Assembly (NCBI RefSeq): GCF_900109575.1
Contig: NZ_FOAF01000002.1
Coordinates: forward strand, 744,001 to 808,000
Origin: Olivibacter domesticus
Lineage (GTDB): Bacteria > Bacteroidota > Bacteroidia > Sphingobacteriales > Sphingobacteriaceae
Length of the DNA stretch: 64,000 bases
Direction of reading: 5' to 3'
Shown: piece after piece, positions 63,142 through 64,000 of the stretch
Position numbering within the stretch: position 1 is the first letter of the stretch
How the letters are laid out: each line of letters begins with the position of its first letter
Translations under genes and position numbers: made by a program
The notes under the pieces: generated by a model
What the model was told of the DNA's origin: nothing
Databases searched by the model: none
Seen by the model: the letters and a program-made list of their open reading frames with translations, nothing else

Positions 63142-64000
63142 TGAAAAAAAGACAATCAATACTATGGATTTTCCTCCTACTCTTGGCCACATCGGTTAGA
63201 GCAGCCGAAAAGCGCGACCTATTGATGAAGGGTTTCGCTGCTGATGTATTAGCCCAACATTTAGCCAAAGCACAGGAATGGGTGGCCTTCCCTACTTATC
63301 AGGATCGGGCGTTTTGGGACCAGCAACCAGCTGACCTAAGGGCCGCCAGCATACAAAAAGGAGAGGCAGCGCTCAACTTTAGCTGGGACATTATTAAAGC
63401 AACCGACTACCTGGCCATCAACCGTACCGGCAATCGTGAGCAAATGCAAAAGCCCGACAATGCTCGCAAGGAGGCACTCAAAAACCTTTTACTGGCAGAA
63501 TTGATGGAAGGTAAAGGGCGTTTTATTGATCAGATCATCAATGGTGTATGGGCCATTTGCGAACAGAGCAACTGGGTTTTATCTGCTCACCTTGCACTTC
63601 AAAAGCAATATACAGATCTCCCAGACATCGATAACATGGTAATCGATTTAGGCTCTGGAGAAACCGGTGCCCTCTTGGCGTGGACGCACTACTTCCTGAA
63701 AGACCGTCTTGACGAAGCCAGTCCACTCATCGCCAAACGCATCGCTACCGAAATTCGGCGAAATATCTTGGATCCCTACTATAAGCGAAACGACTTGTGG
63801 TGGATGGGATTAGGCGGTGAAAGCTCCAACAATCGAAGAGGTTTGGTAAACAATTGGAACCCTTGGATTAACTTCAATGTATTACAGTGTATCCTGCTGA
63901 TGGAAAGCGACCAGGAAAAAAGAACAACATACACCTATAAAACCATGCATTCGGTAGATCAATTTATCAACTCCTATAATGATGATGGCGCCTGTGATGA
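63141..64000 (+). CDS. Heparinase II/III-like enzyme, N-terminal part (3' end outside the window)
   Basis: The frame begins at the ATG at 63141, overlapping the SusD stop by one base, and stays open to the window end (286 codons). Signal peptide: ILWIFLLLLATSVRA. The N-terminal alpha/alpha domain matches heparinase II/III-type lyases: EGKGRFIDQIINGVWAICEQ, SNWVLSAHLALQ, DPYYKRNDLWWMG and NNWNPWINFNVLQ. The catalytic centre and C-terminal beta-sandwich lie beyond the window. Family members degrade uronic-acid polymers or act on their unsaturated products. PUL 3 thus probably targets an acidic polysaccharide. Confidence 0.7.
   Translation, partial: MKKRQSILWIFLLLLATSVRAAEKRDLLMKGFAADVLAQHLAKAQEWVAFPTYQDRAFWDQQPADLRAASIQKGEAALNFSWDIIKATDYLAINRTGNREQMQKPDNARKEALKNLLLAELMEGKGRFIDQIINGVWAICEQSNWVLSAHLALQKQYTDLPDIDNMVIDLGSGETGALLAWTHYFLKDRLDEASPLIAKRIATEIRRNILDPYYKRNDLWWMGLGGESSNNRRGLVNNWNPWINFNVLQCILLMESDQEKRTTYTYKTMHSVDQFINSYNDDGACD

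Overview
The window is a chromosomal segment of a Bacteroidota bacterium, most likely a Sphingobacteriaceae relative (Pedobacter/Sphingobacterium/Olivibacter type). The reasons are three SusC/SusD outer-membrane nutrient-uptake pairs, two ECF sigma/FecR pairs, TAnnTTTG-type -7 promoter boxes, few Shine-Dalgarno sequences, PF14905-type beta-barrels, an AT-rich composition, and no tRNA, rRNA or insertion sequence. The genus is inference.

Layout. 1-4.7 kb: end of a TonB-dependent receptor and a B12-dependent ribonucleotide reductase (nrdJ). 4.7-11 kb: an MFS exporter with an AraC regulator, then a siderophore-type TonB receptor coupled to a PepSY inner-membrane protein. 11-16.8 kb (minus): an unusual operon of three hydrolases without signal peptides (a trypsin-like protease fused to endonuclease I, an M43 metalloprotease with a cysteine switch, an astacin) plus a small lipocalin-like protein, a two-TM coiled-coil protein and an outer-membrane barrel. 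17-24.5 kb: a sulfatase, an AAC(3)-I-like acetyltransferase, small proteins, a flavin reductase and copper export (copA plus a copZ-like chaperone).

24.5-34.6 kb (minus): polysaccharide utilisation locus (PUL) 1, made of ECF sigma, FecR, SusC, SusD, two DUF1080 (3-keto-disaccharide hydrolase) proteins and a Tat-type Gfo/Idh/MocA dehydrogenase, consistent with a periplasmic oxidise-then-cleave route for glycosides. 35.4-41.5 kb (minus): PUL 2, SusC, SusD and a sulfatase behind a roughly 1-kb structured, gene-free leader. 43-45.6 kb: a two-component system with a PepSY-like periplasmic protein.

45.9-55.6 kb (minus): a DeoR-controlled sugar operon with an L-fucose isomerase-like enzyme, a split transketolase, an RbsABC-type ABC importer with a DUF2291 protein, and an FGGY kinase. 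Its gene set resembles D-apiose/D-apulose or D-arabinose catabolism. It is bracketed by two direct copies of a structured intergenic repeat, each followed by a (A/C)AAC-rich tandem array. 56.1 kb to the end (plus): PUL 3, ECF sigma, FecR, SusC, SusD and the start of a heparinase II/III-like enzyme that runs off the window.

The strongest candidates for something undescribed are the leaderless protease/nuclease operon (10.96-16.84 kb) and the repeat-bracketed split-transketolase operon (45.64-56.1 kb).
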